A DNA stretch of 32,378 nt from Chloroflexota bacterium (GTDB taxonomy: Bacteria; Chloroflexota; Anaerolineae; Ardenticatenales; JAADHH01), in assembly GCA_013151955.1 (NCBI GenBank), contig JAADHH010000075.1:1-32378 (forward strand), given 5' to 3'. Position 1 is the stretch's first letter. Each line of letters begins with the position of its first letter. The notes beneath the pieces were generated by a model. It made no database searches and was not told where the DNA came from. It was given only the letters and a program-made list of their open reading frames with translations. The position numbers were made by a program, and so were the translations under genes. This document shows, in pieces, positions 8,352 to 16,686 of this stretch.

Positions 8352-10316
8352 GTGGTTGGTGACAGAGGGCACGTTTTGAGCACGAAGGGGGACGACACCT
8401 CGGTTGCTTTCCCTGTCAACGCAGCCGGCGGGCAGCCTTGGAGGCGACACCCAACAGCAGGCGTCGCACTCTTTTTTAGCTTGCTGAGCCTGGTCGCCAC
8501 CTATCCGCTCGTCGGGCACCTTTTCGATGCGATTCCCGGCCTGCCCTGGGATAATTTCAATTGGCTTTTTGACGTATGGTGGTTCAAGGAAGCGATTTTT
8601 GTGCGGGGCACATCGCCCCTTTTTCATCCAGATATCTTCTATCCCACCGGATACGCTTTTGGCACATCGGATGCGGTGTGGGCCAACAAGTTGCTGGCAC
8701 TACCCATCCTCCTATGGGGGGGAGACGTGTTGGCCTACAACCTGATCGTGTTGGGCTCGTTCGTCCTGTCCGGCCTGGGTGCATATCTGTTGGTCTATTT
8801 GCTGACGAGACGCAAAGGGCCGGCGCTGCTTGCCGGAGCCATCTTTGCAATGAGTCCCTTCCGGACGGCGGCGGTGGCTGCCGGCTGGCTGCCCACGTTT
8901 CCCACGCAGTGGCTGGCTTTCTCGCTGGTCGCCCTGGAATTGACCTTGCGCCGGCGCCGCCTGCGGCACGGGCTGCTGGCCGGAATCTTCCTGGCCCTGC
9001 ACGCCCTCACTTCCTGGTACTACACCTTTCTGGCCGCAATCTTCGTGCCCCTCTACCTGCTGTTGCGTTGCCGCCGTGCGCCCCGCAAGCTGCTTCAGGC
9101 GGTTTGGCGACCGTTGGCTCTGGGGGCCGCGGTGACCGGTGTGCTGGTGGCTCCAGCCTTCTGGATTACCCTGCGGGCCGGGTCGGGTGCTCATCTGGCC
9201 TGGAGCCTGTTCGATGTGGAACTCTGGGCCGCCAGCCTGGACGATTTCTTCGTACCCTCGATTTACCACACCTTATGGGGAAATGCGACTCTGCTGTGGC
9301 ACGGACCGGTGCCTGCTTACCCGTGGTATACGCCGGGGATGCTCTATCTCGGCTGGATACCCTTGACTCTGGCGTTGTGGGCGCTCTGGCATCATCGCCG
9401 CCACCGGGTTCTGTGGGGCGGATGGGCACTGGCCGGCGCAGTGTTGGCCCTCGGTCCCACCTTGCACTGGGCCGGCGAACGGGTTTACCTGCAAGGGCCA
9501 CCGCAAATCCAGTACTATTTATACCGGGTTCTCTTCACGCTCAGCCGGTTTGCGCCACACCCACTGGAGGCTCCGCAGCGCCTTTTCTACGCCGTGCCCC
9601 GGGGCTTTTTCATCCCCCTGCCGGCGTTGCTGGCGCACATGTTCGTGCCCTTCATGGCTTCGATTCGCTGGTGGGTGCGCTTCGGGCTGGTGGCTGTCCT
9701 GGGTGTGGTCGTGCTGGCCGCTCTGGGGGTGGACGACCTGTGGCGACGATACCCTCGCCTCATGCGTCGAAGCAACATCATGACCGTGGCCTTGCTGCTG
9801 GGCATCATCGTGGAGTTCGCCGCTTTTCCCTTGACCTTCGGCCTTTCGCGTGTGGCACCCCAGCCGGTGGATCGCTGGTTGGCGGCACAGCCCGGCCCGG
9901 GCGCAGTGATCCAATTCCCCCTGATCAAGAGCAAGAATGGCCCGGCCCTCTATTCCTATGTCTTTCACCGGAAACCGTTAGCCTACGGGTTCGGTTCGTT
10001 CTACCCGCCGGCATGGCAAGCGGCGGAGAAAACGTTGGCCCATTTTCCCGACGAATCGAGTCTGGCAATCTTGCGGCAGTGGGGCGTGCGCTACATCGTC
10101 GTCAGCCCGTCGCTCTACGACGCCGGCTGGGCCGACCAGCCAAAAGAGAGTTGGGCCCGTGTGCAACGCAGACTGGAGGGGCAACGAGCATTGCATCTGG
10201 CGGGCAATTTTCCCGAAGAGCCTCTGCGTATGGGCGACAAAGTGACGCCGCATGTGCAGGGCACACGTTTACCGTTCGAGCAGGGAGATGTGTTGGTTTA
10301 TGAGCTACAGCCCTAA
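8352..10316 (+). CDS. Polytopic membrane protein, GT-C-like (second paralog)
   Basis: The 654-residue integral membrane protein is collinear with the preceding gene product. The first loop reads PWDNFNWLFDVWWFKEA, followed by alternating hydrophobic helices, SWYYTFLAAIF, DDFFVPSIYHTLWG and a soluble C-terminal domain with WGVRYIVVSPS. The two proteins look about 40% identical by eye and probably arose by tandem duplication. Like its partner it may be a GT-C glycosyltransferase acting outside the membrane on a polyprenyl-phosphate sugar. The start is uncertain: a GTG at 8352 gives the longest frame, and a TTG at 8376 is a good alternative because the first 25 residues are polar and poorly matched. 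The next gene overlaps its end by 17 bases. Confidence 0.7.
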   Translation: MVGDRGHVLSTKGDDTSVAFPVNAAGGQPWRRHPTAGVALFFSLLSLVATYPLVGHLFDAIPGLPWDNFNWLFDVWWFKEAIFVRGTSPLFHPDIFYPTGYAFGTSDAVWANKLLALPILLWGGDVLAYNLIVLGSFVLSGLGAYLLVYLLTRRKGPALLAGAIFAMSPFRTAAVAAGWLPTFPTQWLAFSLVALELTLRRRRLRHGLLAGIFLALHALTSWYYTFLAAIFVPLYLLLRCRRAPRKLLQAVWRPLALGAAVTGVLVAPAFWITLRAGSGAHLAWSLFDVELWAASLDDFFVPSIYHTLWGNATLLWHGPVPAYPWYTPGMLYLGWIPLTLALWALWHHRRHRVLWGGWALAGAVLALGPTLHWAGERVYLQGPPQIQYYLYRVLFTLSRFAPHPLEAPQRLFYAVPRGFFIPLPALLAHMFVPFMASIRWWVRFGLVAVLGVVVLAALGVDDLWRRYPRLMRRSNIMTVALLLGIIVEFAAFPLTFGLSRVAPQPVDRWLAAQPGPGAVIQFPLIKSKNGPALYSYVFHRKPLAYGFGSFYPPAWQAAEKTLAHFPDESSLAILRQWGVRYIVVSPSLYDAGWADQPKESWARVQRRLEGQRALHLAGNFPEEPLRMGDKVTPHVQGTRLPFEQGDVLVYELQP

Positions 10317-13146
10317 GCGCTCCTGGCGTCTGTTCGTCTTCGTACTCCCATTCCTCCTGTTCGTTGGCCTTGCCTGGAGGGCAGCCAGCGTACCGGCACA
10401 GGGGCAGATTACGCTTGTCGGCTCAGTGGATACCCCCGGTGAGGGTTGGGGCATCCACGTCTCTGGCGGCTATGCCTACGTCGCCGATGGCTATTCCATG
10501 CTCACGGTGGTAGATGTACACAACCCCTCCAACCCTTACGTCGCCGGCACCTTTTCGGACTATGCCGGACGCGCTTTTGGTGTGTACACGGACGGCACAT
10601 ACGCCTATTTGGCCAACAAATGGGACCGCTTGCGCATCCTCGACGTTTCCGATCCGGCGCACCCCACGCCGGCCGGTGGCTGGAAGGAAAAGGACGCCCA
10701 GGGAAATGACACAGGCAATTCCAAAGGGGTCTGGAAGGTCGGCCACTACGCGATCCTGACCGATGAGCAAGGTGGCTTGATCTCTATCGACGTGGCCGAC
10801 CCGGCCCATCCCGTCCGCGTGGACCAATATCTGCTGGACGGCCTCTTCGGCGAAACGCTGTGGGTGGATGGCACGGTGGCCTATGTGACCGGTGGGCAGG
10901 GGGGATTGCACATCATTGACGTGTCGGACCCCACGAATCTGCGGAAGCTAAGCCACCTGCCCCTGACGGGCTATGCCTACGCTTCCCAGGCGGCGAACGG
11001 ACTGGCCTTCGTGGCCGGTTGGGGGGATGGTGGGCACATCATTGATGTGTCTGACCCGACGGCTCCCGTCGAGGTAGGCACGTGGCCTTCGGCCAACGAA
11101 TCGTGGCACGCTTTTGGCGTGAGCCACTTCTTGCTGGTAGCCGATGGCACGGCCGGCCTGCGCGTGTTCGATATTGCCGACCCGGCGCACCCACAGTTCG
11201 TAGCCAGCGGGGCCACGCCCAACCGCGCTTTGTACATTGACGTGCAGTGGCCGTACGCCTACGTCTCCTACGGCCCGACCGATGAACCGAGTGCCAGTGG
11301 GCCGGGCGGCGTAGCCATCTTCGACCTTTCTCTCTTGGCCAGCACGCCCACGCCGACGCCTTCCCCGACCATCACGCCCACGCCCACCCCAAGCTGTGCC
11401 CTGCCGGGCGATCTGAGCGGCGACGGCCGGGTAGACATCGCCGATGTGAACCTGATTGCCCAGCAGTGGGGCGATTCCCCCCCTGCCGATCCCAGATTCG
11501 ACACAGTACCCAATGGTCGGGTGGACCTGTATGACGTGATGTGGGTTGCAACACGCTTCGGAACGGCCTGCCCTACGCCAACACCCATCCCCACAGACAC
11601 GCCGACACCGACCCCCACCCCCACGGTGACGCCAACCGGAGGGGGGACACGCCTTTCCCTGGACGGTATGCAGTCGTATTGGGGAGACCTGAACTTTCAC
11701 TTGCGCCACGCCTTTGGGACCGGCACGCCGGCCGAAGCTTATGCCCTGGCCCAGGCCGGCAAGTACGACTTCCTGGCCGTCACCGAGCAGAACGACCACC
11801 TGACCACAACCCTGTGGGACGAGATGGGCACGGCAGCACAAGCCGCAAATGTCGAGGGGCAGTTCATCGCCCTGCGCAATTTCGAGCAGATTGGCAACTA
11901 TCAGGAAGGGCACATCCTGGTTTTCAATACGGATAGCTACGTCCAGCCAGAGCCTCTAGCAGACTTTTACCCCTGGCTGGCCGCTCAGCCATCGTCGGTC
12001 TTTGCCATGTTCCAGCACCCCCGGCCAGATTTGAACTGGACGTTCGACGACTTTGCCTATGACCCCGCTGCCGACCGGCACATCACCTTGCAGCAGGTGC
12101 TCGATTATTACCCTGGCGAGTACACGCACGCCCTCGATTTTGGCTGGCACGTCGGCGGTACCGGCTTTGGCGATCCGTACAACACGGCTCTCCTCGGACA
12201 CAACCGGCGCTATGGCGTTATGCTGCCCTCGCTGACGACGGCGAATTTGTTGTCCGCGCTGCAAGCGGGGCGCGTGTTTGGCACAGAGCACGAAGGAAAG
12301 CTGGCCATCGCGTTGCAGGCCAACGGCGTGTGGATGGGCGGTAGCCTGCCGGCGACCGGCACGCTCGATTTCGTAATCCAGGCGCGCGATTTTGGTGGGC
12401 AGCCCATTGCCAGCGTGGACCTGGTGGCCGGCGGTGCTTGTGGCCCGCAGACCGTTGCCAGCACGTCGCCCCAGGCCAGCCAGGTGACCTGGACGCCGTC
12501 ACTTGCCCGCTACGCGAGTTACTATTTTGCCGAGGCTACGCTCGCCGATGGCCGGCACGCAAGGAGCGCACCGATCTGGGCCACCCGGCAGGGCATCCCG
12601 CAAGGTACGCCGGTGACGATCATGCCGGTGGCCGATGCGACGATCAGCGCGTGGAACCCGACGACCAACTTCGCCGGCACCGGCACGCTCGATGTGCGCT
12701 CCGGCCCTGTCCAGAGTGCGCTGCTGCGCTTCGACCTGTCGGCAATGCCGCCCGGTACGCCCGTCCACCAGGCCCTGTTGCGCGTGGGTACGCACTACCG
12801 GAGCAACGACCGCGATCTATACGTGACGGCCTACCCCCTGCTTCGTTCGTGGGCAGCCAATCAGGTCACCTGGCAGCAGGCGGCCGACGGTGTGTCCTGG
12901 TCTGTGCCTGGCGCACAAGGCCCGGCAGACCGGGATGACATGCCGGCCGACGTTGTGCGCACAAAACAGGTCATGACCTATACGTTCGACCTGACCGATT
13001 TGGCACAACAGTGGGTGGATCACCCCGATCAGAACTTTGGATTGCTTCTGGAAGGATGCAGCAACAGCAGTGTAGAACACCAGTTTGCTTCCCAGGAAAA
13101 TGGGGCCGCCGACAAACGTCCACGCCTGGAGCTGTGGGTAAGGTGA
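10300..13146 (+). CDS. Secreted multidomain protein: LVIVD propeller, dockerin-like, PHP-like, DNRLRE
   Basis: A signal peptide (MSYSPKRSWRLF, hydrophobic core, cleavage near VPAQG) is followed by LVIVD-type beta-propeller repeats (about residues 38-345; units such as LRILDVSDPAHP). A Thr/Pro linker comes next, then a dockerin-like EF-hand pair (about 367-425; GDLSGDGRVDIADVN and NGRVDLYDV) and a second linker. A domain related to secreted CehA/McbA PHP metallohydrolases (about 455-670) and a beta domain follow, and a DNRLRE domain (about 767-948) closes the protein. In the PHP-like domain several expected metal ligands are replaced, so catalysis is doubtful. The ATG at 10300 overlaps the upstream gene; an earlier in-frame start at 10252 would bury the signal peptide. 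It probably works at the cell surface in glycan binding or adhesion. Confidence 0.8.
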   Translation: MSYSPKRSWRLFVFVLPFLLFVGLAWRAASVPAQGQITLVGSVDTPGEGWGIHVSGGYAYVADGYSMLTVVDVHNPSNPYVAGTFSDYAGRAFGVYTDGTYAYLANKWDRLRILDVSDPAHPTPAGGWKEKDAQGNDTGNSKGVWKVGHYAILTDEQGGLISIDVADPAHPVRVDQYLLDGLFGETLWVDGTVAYVTGGQGGLHIIDVSDPTNLRKLSHLPLTGYAYASQAANGLAFVAGWGDGGHIIDVSDPTAPVEVGTWPSANESWHAFGVSHFLLVADGTAGLRVFDIADPAHPQFVASGATPNRALYIDVQWPYAYVSYGPTDEPSASGPGGVAIFDLSLLASTPTPTPSPTITPTPTPSCALPGDLSGDGRVDIADVNLIAQQWGDSPPADPRFDTVPNGRVDLYDVMWVATRFGTACPTPTPIPTDTPTPTPTPTVTPTGGGTRLSLDGMQSYWGDLNFHLRHAFGTGTPAEAYALAQAGKYDFLAVTEQNDHLTTTLWDEMGTAAQAANVEGQFIALRNFEQIGNYQEGHILVFNTDSYVQPEPLADFYPWLAAQPSSVFAMFQHPRPDLNWTFDDFAYDPAADRHITLQQVLDYYPGEYTHALDFGWHVGGTGFGDPYNTALLGHNRRYGVMLPSLTTANLLSALQAGRVFGTEHEGKLAIALQANGVWMGGSLPATGTLDFVIQARDFGGQPIASVDLVAGGACGPQTVASTSPQASQVTWTPSLARYASYYFAEATLADGRHARSAPIWATRQGIPQGTPVTIMPVADATISAWNPTTNFAGTGTLDVRSGPVQSALLRFDLSAMPPGTPVHQALLRVGTHYRSNDRDLYVTAYPLLRSWAANQVTWQQAADGVSWSVPGAQGPADRDDMPADVVRTKQVMTYTFDLTDLAQQWVDHPDQNFGLLLEGCSNSSVEHQFASQENGAADKRPRLELWVR

Positions 13147-13153
13147 GGCAGAA

Positions 13154-15970
13154 ATGACTCTGCGCAAACCGATCCTCTGGCTCCTGATTCTGTTTTGCGC
13201 CGGCTGGTTGACGCGTGGGTGGGTTGCCGGCGCTGCCGGTATGGAGACGCAGCCTCCGGTTGTGGAGCGTGCGCACCAGATACGGGCGCAGGATGTATAC
13301 GAGTTGCGTGTCAACAGTGGGGGAGCAAGCTATCTCGACACGTCCGGACAGACGTGGTTGGCCGACCAGTCTTACACGCCCGGGGGATGGGGCTACCTCG
13401 ACGGTGAGAATATGCCTCCCACCTCGGAAGACATCCAGGGGACCGATGATGACCCCCTCTACCAGCACCAACGCTATCGCCTGACCGGCTACCAATTCGA
13501 CATTCCGAACGGGATGTATCAAGTGGACTTGCACTTTGCGGAGACGGCGTTCTATGGCGAAGGCCGGCGCATTTTCGATGTGCGTATCGAAGGGGTGACG
13601 GTCCTGTCGAATTTCGACATCTATGCGGTCGCCACCCATGGTTGGGCACACGTTGAATCGTTTCCTGTCTCGGTGAACGATGGCCAGCTCAACATAGATT
13701 TTGTCACCACACGCGGGGATGCGACGATCGCCGCCCTGCACATCACCGGCCTCACCCCGATCGCCACCGCTACGGCTACGCCGGCGATATCGCCAACGCC
13801 CGGCCTGACCCCTTCCCCATCGGCCACAGCAGCGACCACGGTCTACTCGACACAAACGGGTTGTCTTGCTGTTGGCCCCGGGTTTGGCACGGCCACTGCC
13901 CAAAGTAACATGCTCCTGCTATGGCAAGGAACGATCTCTTCGGCACGTCTGCGGCTGGACGAATCGAACGTACGCGCAGCGCACAGCATTTACCTGAACG
14001 GCCAGAAGATTGGCACGGCAGAGGTGTACAACGCTTACGAGACGTGCAGCCCGGGCCACACCGTCTGGTGGGACTTGGACCCCAACGTCCTGATCAAGGG
14101 CATGAATGTCTTGAGCATTACCACAGACGCCGACCAGACCGATGACTGGGGAGCGACGAACGGGCAGATCATCATATCTGGAGATTTGGTCACAGCCCAA
14201 CGATTCAGCTTTCTCTTTACCAGTGGCTACGACAACTCCACACAACAGGCCTTTGTGCAGTTACCGATCGGCTACGACCCGCTGGTGGCGACGCCCATGC
14301 TCGTGGTTTTGCACGGTTGGAACGGTTCCAGCTATGAAGGGGTAGATGTCTACGCTACGGCGGCGAACGAACGAGGCTGGATTCTCCTGGCCCCGGATAT
14401 GCGCGGCCTCCATCAGCCATCGCTGGCCGTTCAACACGACGTGATCGATGCGACGGCTTACGTGCAAAGTCACTACAGCGTAGACCCCGAACGTATCTAC
14501 ATCACCGGCTTCTCTATGGGGGGCATGATGGCTGCCGTCACCGCGGCAAAATACCCGGACCATTTCGCGGCCCTCTTCGAGGAGAAAGGGCCGACCAATC
14601 TTGCTGCCTGGTACAACGAGTCGCTGGTCACCAATCCCGGGCGGTCCGAGATACTCAAGCGCGAGATCGGGCACGAGCCGGCGGCGGCTCCCTTCGAGTA
14701 CCAACGCCGCTCGGCAGAGAGTATGGCCCAGAACCTGCGCCACGTCCCTGTCTCCATCGCCCACGGCACCGAAGACGAATCGGTCCCCTACAGCCATGCC
14801 CTCACGCTCTACAATGCCTTGAATGTGTGGCAGGCCGACCACGTCGAACTGCATCCGTACACCGGCACGCACAGTACCCCTCTCCCCTTTGGGCGGGAGT
14901 GGGTACTCGATTTCCTGTCCCCTTATCGCCTGGTGCATACGCCCACCAGCCTGGACATTCGCACGGACGAGTCAAAAAGCTATTACTGGCTGGGAATCAC
15001 CCAGAATGGCCTGGGCTATTGGACCAGTGTCCACGCAGAATTTGATGCCGGTACGCAGACCATTACGGCGACCGTGGATGACCCCAACCCCGCGACGATT
15101 ACCTTCGACCTGAACGCGATGGGGCTGGACCCCGTGTCGCCCTACACCGTCGAGGATTACGTCGAGGCGACAGGGGACTACGTGCGCTACACAGCCACGC
15201 CGGCCGCCGGCCGGCTTTCGATTGTCACCGGCGATTACACGCACCAGCTCTTGATCTATCCGCCGACCGGCAGCACGTTGCAGACCGCGATCTACCGGCG
15301 CGGCCTGAACAACTACGAGGGCGCGACAGACACCTATCTGAACAGCTACACACCCAACACGAGCTACGGCGCAAGTGCCGCCCTCTCTACCAAATGGAAC
15401 GCTGACTTTCGTCCGCTGATCCGGTTCGACTTGAGCGACATCCCCGCCGGCGCGTTGATCCGCGCGGCCCGCTTGAAACTCTATACGATCTACAGCCACG
15501 ATGACAATCCATTGACACTCAATGCCTTCCCGCTCCTTCGTGATTGGAGCGAAGCCGATACAACCTGGAATCAGGTGGCCGTAGCCACACCCTGGACGAC
15601 TCCCGGAGCCTCTGCGGACGGCACCGATTACGACAGTTCGATACACTCGGCAACGACGGTGCGGGCCACCTTCGAGCCATACACCCTCAATCTGCGACCG
15701 GTCGTCAAGACGTGGGTCGCCGATCCGGCAAGCAACCACGGCGTCATCATTCGGGGGACGGCGGCTCCCTCCGCGGAATACCGGGTTGCTTCCGCAGAAT
15801 ACCCTGACCCGCAACTGCGTCCCGAACTTACCGTGAATTATCTGATGCCCACGGCGACGCCCACGCCAACCCCGACGGCGACGCCCACCCCAACCCTGAC
15901 CCCAACAGCAACCGCGACGCATATTGTCTGGCACGTGATCCTGCCGTTGATCTTACGCTCTGATTATTAG
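13154..15970 (+). CDS. Secreted multidomain esterase: malectin, alpha/beta-hydrolase, DNRLRE
   Basis: The signal peptide (MTLRKPILWLLILFCAGWL) leads into a malectin-like carbohydrate-binding domain (about residues 50-200; FAETAFYGEGRRIFDV). A short Thr/Pro linker and a beta-sandwich (about 230-350) follow. Next is an alpha/beta-hydrolase of the PHB-depolymerase/feruloyl-esterase type: LVVLHGWNG oxyanion region, nucleophile Ser454 in GFSMGG, a candidate acid in HGTEDESVP near 540 and His in GTHSTP near 572. A DNRLRE domain (about 710-890) and a Thr/Pro linker end in HVILPLILRSDY. Such tails are frequent on Chloroflexota secreted proteins and may direct sorting; this is inference. The ATG has GAGG just upstream. 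It may deacylate a polysaccharide, possibly the product of the neighbouring acyltransferase. Confidence 0.85.
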   Translation: MTLRKPILWLLILFCAGWLTRGWVAGAAGMETQPPVVERAHQIRAQDVYELRVNSGGASYLDTSGQTWLADQSYTPGGWGYLDGENMPPTSEDIQGTDDDPLYQHQRYRLTGYQFDIPNGMYQVDLHFAETAFYGEGRRIFDVRIEGVTVLSNFDIYAVATHGWAHVESFPVSVNDGQLNIDFVTTRGDATIAALHITGLTPIATATATPAISPTPGLTPSPSATAATTVYSTQTGCLAVGPGFGTATAQSNMLLLWQGTISSARLRLDESNVRAAHSIYLNGQKIGTAEVYNAYETCSPGHTVWWDLDPNVLIKGMNVLSITTDADQTDDWGATNGQIIISGDLVTAQRFSFLFTSGYDNSTQQAFVQLPIGYDPLVATPMLVVLHGWNGSSYEGVDVYATAANERGWILLAPDMRGLHQPSLAVQHDVIDATAYVQSHYSVDPERIYITGFSMGGMMAAVTAAKYPDHFAALFEEKGPTNLAAWYNESLVTNPGRSEILKREIGHEPAAAPFEYQRRSAESMAQNLRHVPVSIAHGTEDESVPYSHALTLYNALNVWQADHVELHPYTGTHSTPLPFGREWVLDFLSPYRLVHTPTSLDIRTDESKSYYWLGITQNGLGYWTSVHAEFDAGTQTITATVDDPNPATITFDLNAMGLDPVSPYTVEDYVEATGDYVRYTATPAAGRLSIVTGDYTHQLLIYPPTGSTLQTAIYRRGLNNYEGATDTYLNSYTPNTSYGASAALSTKWNADFRPLIRFDLSDIPAGALIRAARLKLYTIYSHDDNPLTLNAFPLLRDWSEADTTWNQVAVATPWTTPGASADGTDYDSSIHSATTVRATFEPYTLNLRPVVKTWVADPASNHGVIIRGTAAPSAEYRVASAEYPDPQLRPELTVNYLMPTATPTPTPTATPTPTLTPTATATHIVWHVILPLILRSDY

Positions 15971-15984
15971 AAAGAGAATCTGAT

Positions 15985-16683
15985 ATGGACCTTGCAGCTT
16001 ACTACGACGCATACTGGGAAACCGTAGGAGACAACTTCGATGAGGAGCGATTGGGCCTGATCGTGCAGCGCGTGAATGCGGGAGAGAACGTCCTGGAGGT
16101 AGATTGTGGGCCGGGCGTTCTGGCAGCCAAGCTCAAAGCACGCGGAGCGACAGTCGTGGGCACGGACCTTTCTCCGGTGGCCGTAAAACGAGCCCAAAAG
16201 CGTGGCATTCCCACCCAACAGGTTGACCTGGACAAAGAGAAACTCCCCTTCGGTGATGGCGCATTCGATACGGTTGTCTCCAACAATGCCATGGAACACC
16301 GCATATTTCCGGAGCGGACCCTGGACGAGTGTGTGCGCGTCCTGCGGCCGGGAGGAAAATTCCTCCTTTGCCTGCCCAACATCGGCCACTGGCTTTGTCG
16401 CTGGTGGCTGTTGCGTGGCCGGTTCCCCTACGTGCGCCATTCGCCGACCGATAGCACGCACTTGCACTTTTATGCCATACCCGATGCGATACAGTTGTGT
16501 CAGGAGCGGGGCATTCACATCGTAGAGATAGACGGCAGCGCCAGCCTTTGGGCCAAGACATTTTATCCGGCATGGGTGCGCAAGCGCCGCTTCCGGCCCT
16601 TTTATACCCGGCTGGCGCACCGTTGGCCGGCCCTTTTCTCTCGCGATTTCGTACTGCTGGGGTATAAGCAGGATGCAACGTGA
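15985..16683 (+). CDS. Class I SAM-dependent methyltransferase
   Basis: The 232-residue Rossmann-fold methyltransferase resembles Methyltransf_11/MetW-like proteins. Motif I reads VLEVDCGPGVLA (usually V-L-D-L-G-C-G-x-G, so the first Gly is replaced by Asp), motif II GTDLSPVAV, then LPFGDGAFDTVVSNNAMEH and RVLRPGGKFLLCLPN for motifs IV-VI. The C-terminal part (HFYAIPDAIQLCQERG) resembles enzymes that methylate sugars or lipid-linked glycans. It lies 14 bases after the secreted esterase and 3 bases before the DUF2079 gene, so an operon role in glycan methylation is likely. The substrate is not visible. Confidence 0.82.
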   Translation: MDLAAYYDAYWETVGDNFDEERLGLIVQRVNAGENVLEVDCGPGVLAAKLKARGATVVGTDLSPVAVKRAQKRGIPTQQVDLDKEKLPFGDGAFDTVVSNNAMEHRIFPERTLDECVRVLRPGGKFLLCLPNIGHWLCRWWLLRGRFPYVRHSPTDSTHLHFYAIPDAIQLCQERGIHIVEIDGSASLWAKTFYPAWVRKRRFRPFYTRLAHRWPALFSRDFVLLGYKQDAT

Positions 16684-16686
16684 TTC

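Noticed and set aside
7230-8627. Minus-strand ORF of 465 residues across the two paralogs
   Set aside because: It is antisense to two convincing genes, and the simple repeat gives it a meaningless LYLYLP-type stretch.
8576-10303. Long plus-strand ORF (575 residues) in another frame of the second membrane-protein gene
   Set aside because: Composition is Gly/Arg/Pro rich without any domain, and it is fully covered by a recognisable membrane protein; typical shadow in GC-rich DNA.
11400-11572. Cellulosome component, suggested by the dockerin-like module
   Set aside because: No cohesin or scaffoldin is present, and isolated dockerin-like modules are common in secreted proteins of such bacteria.
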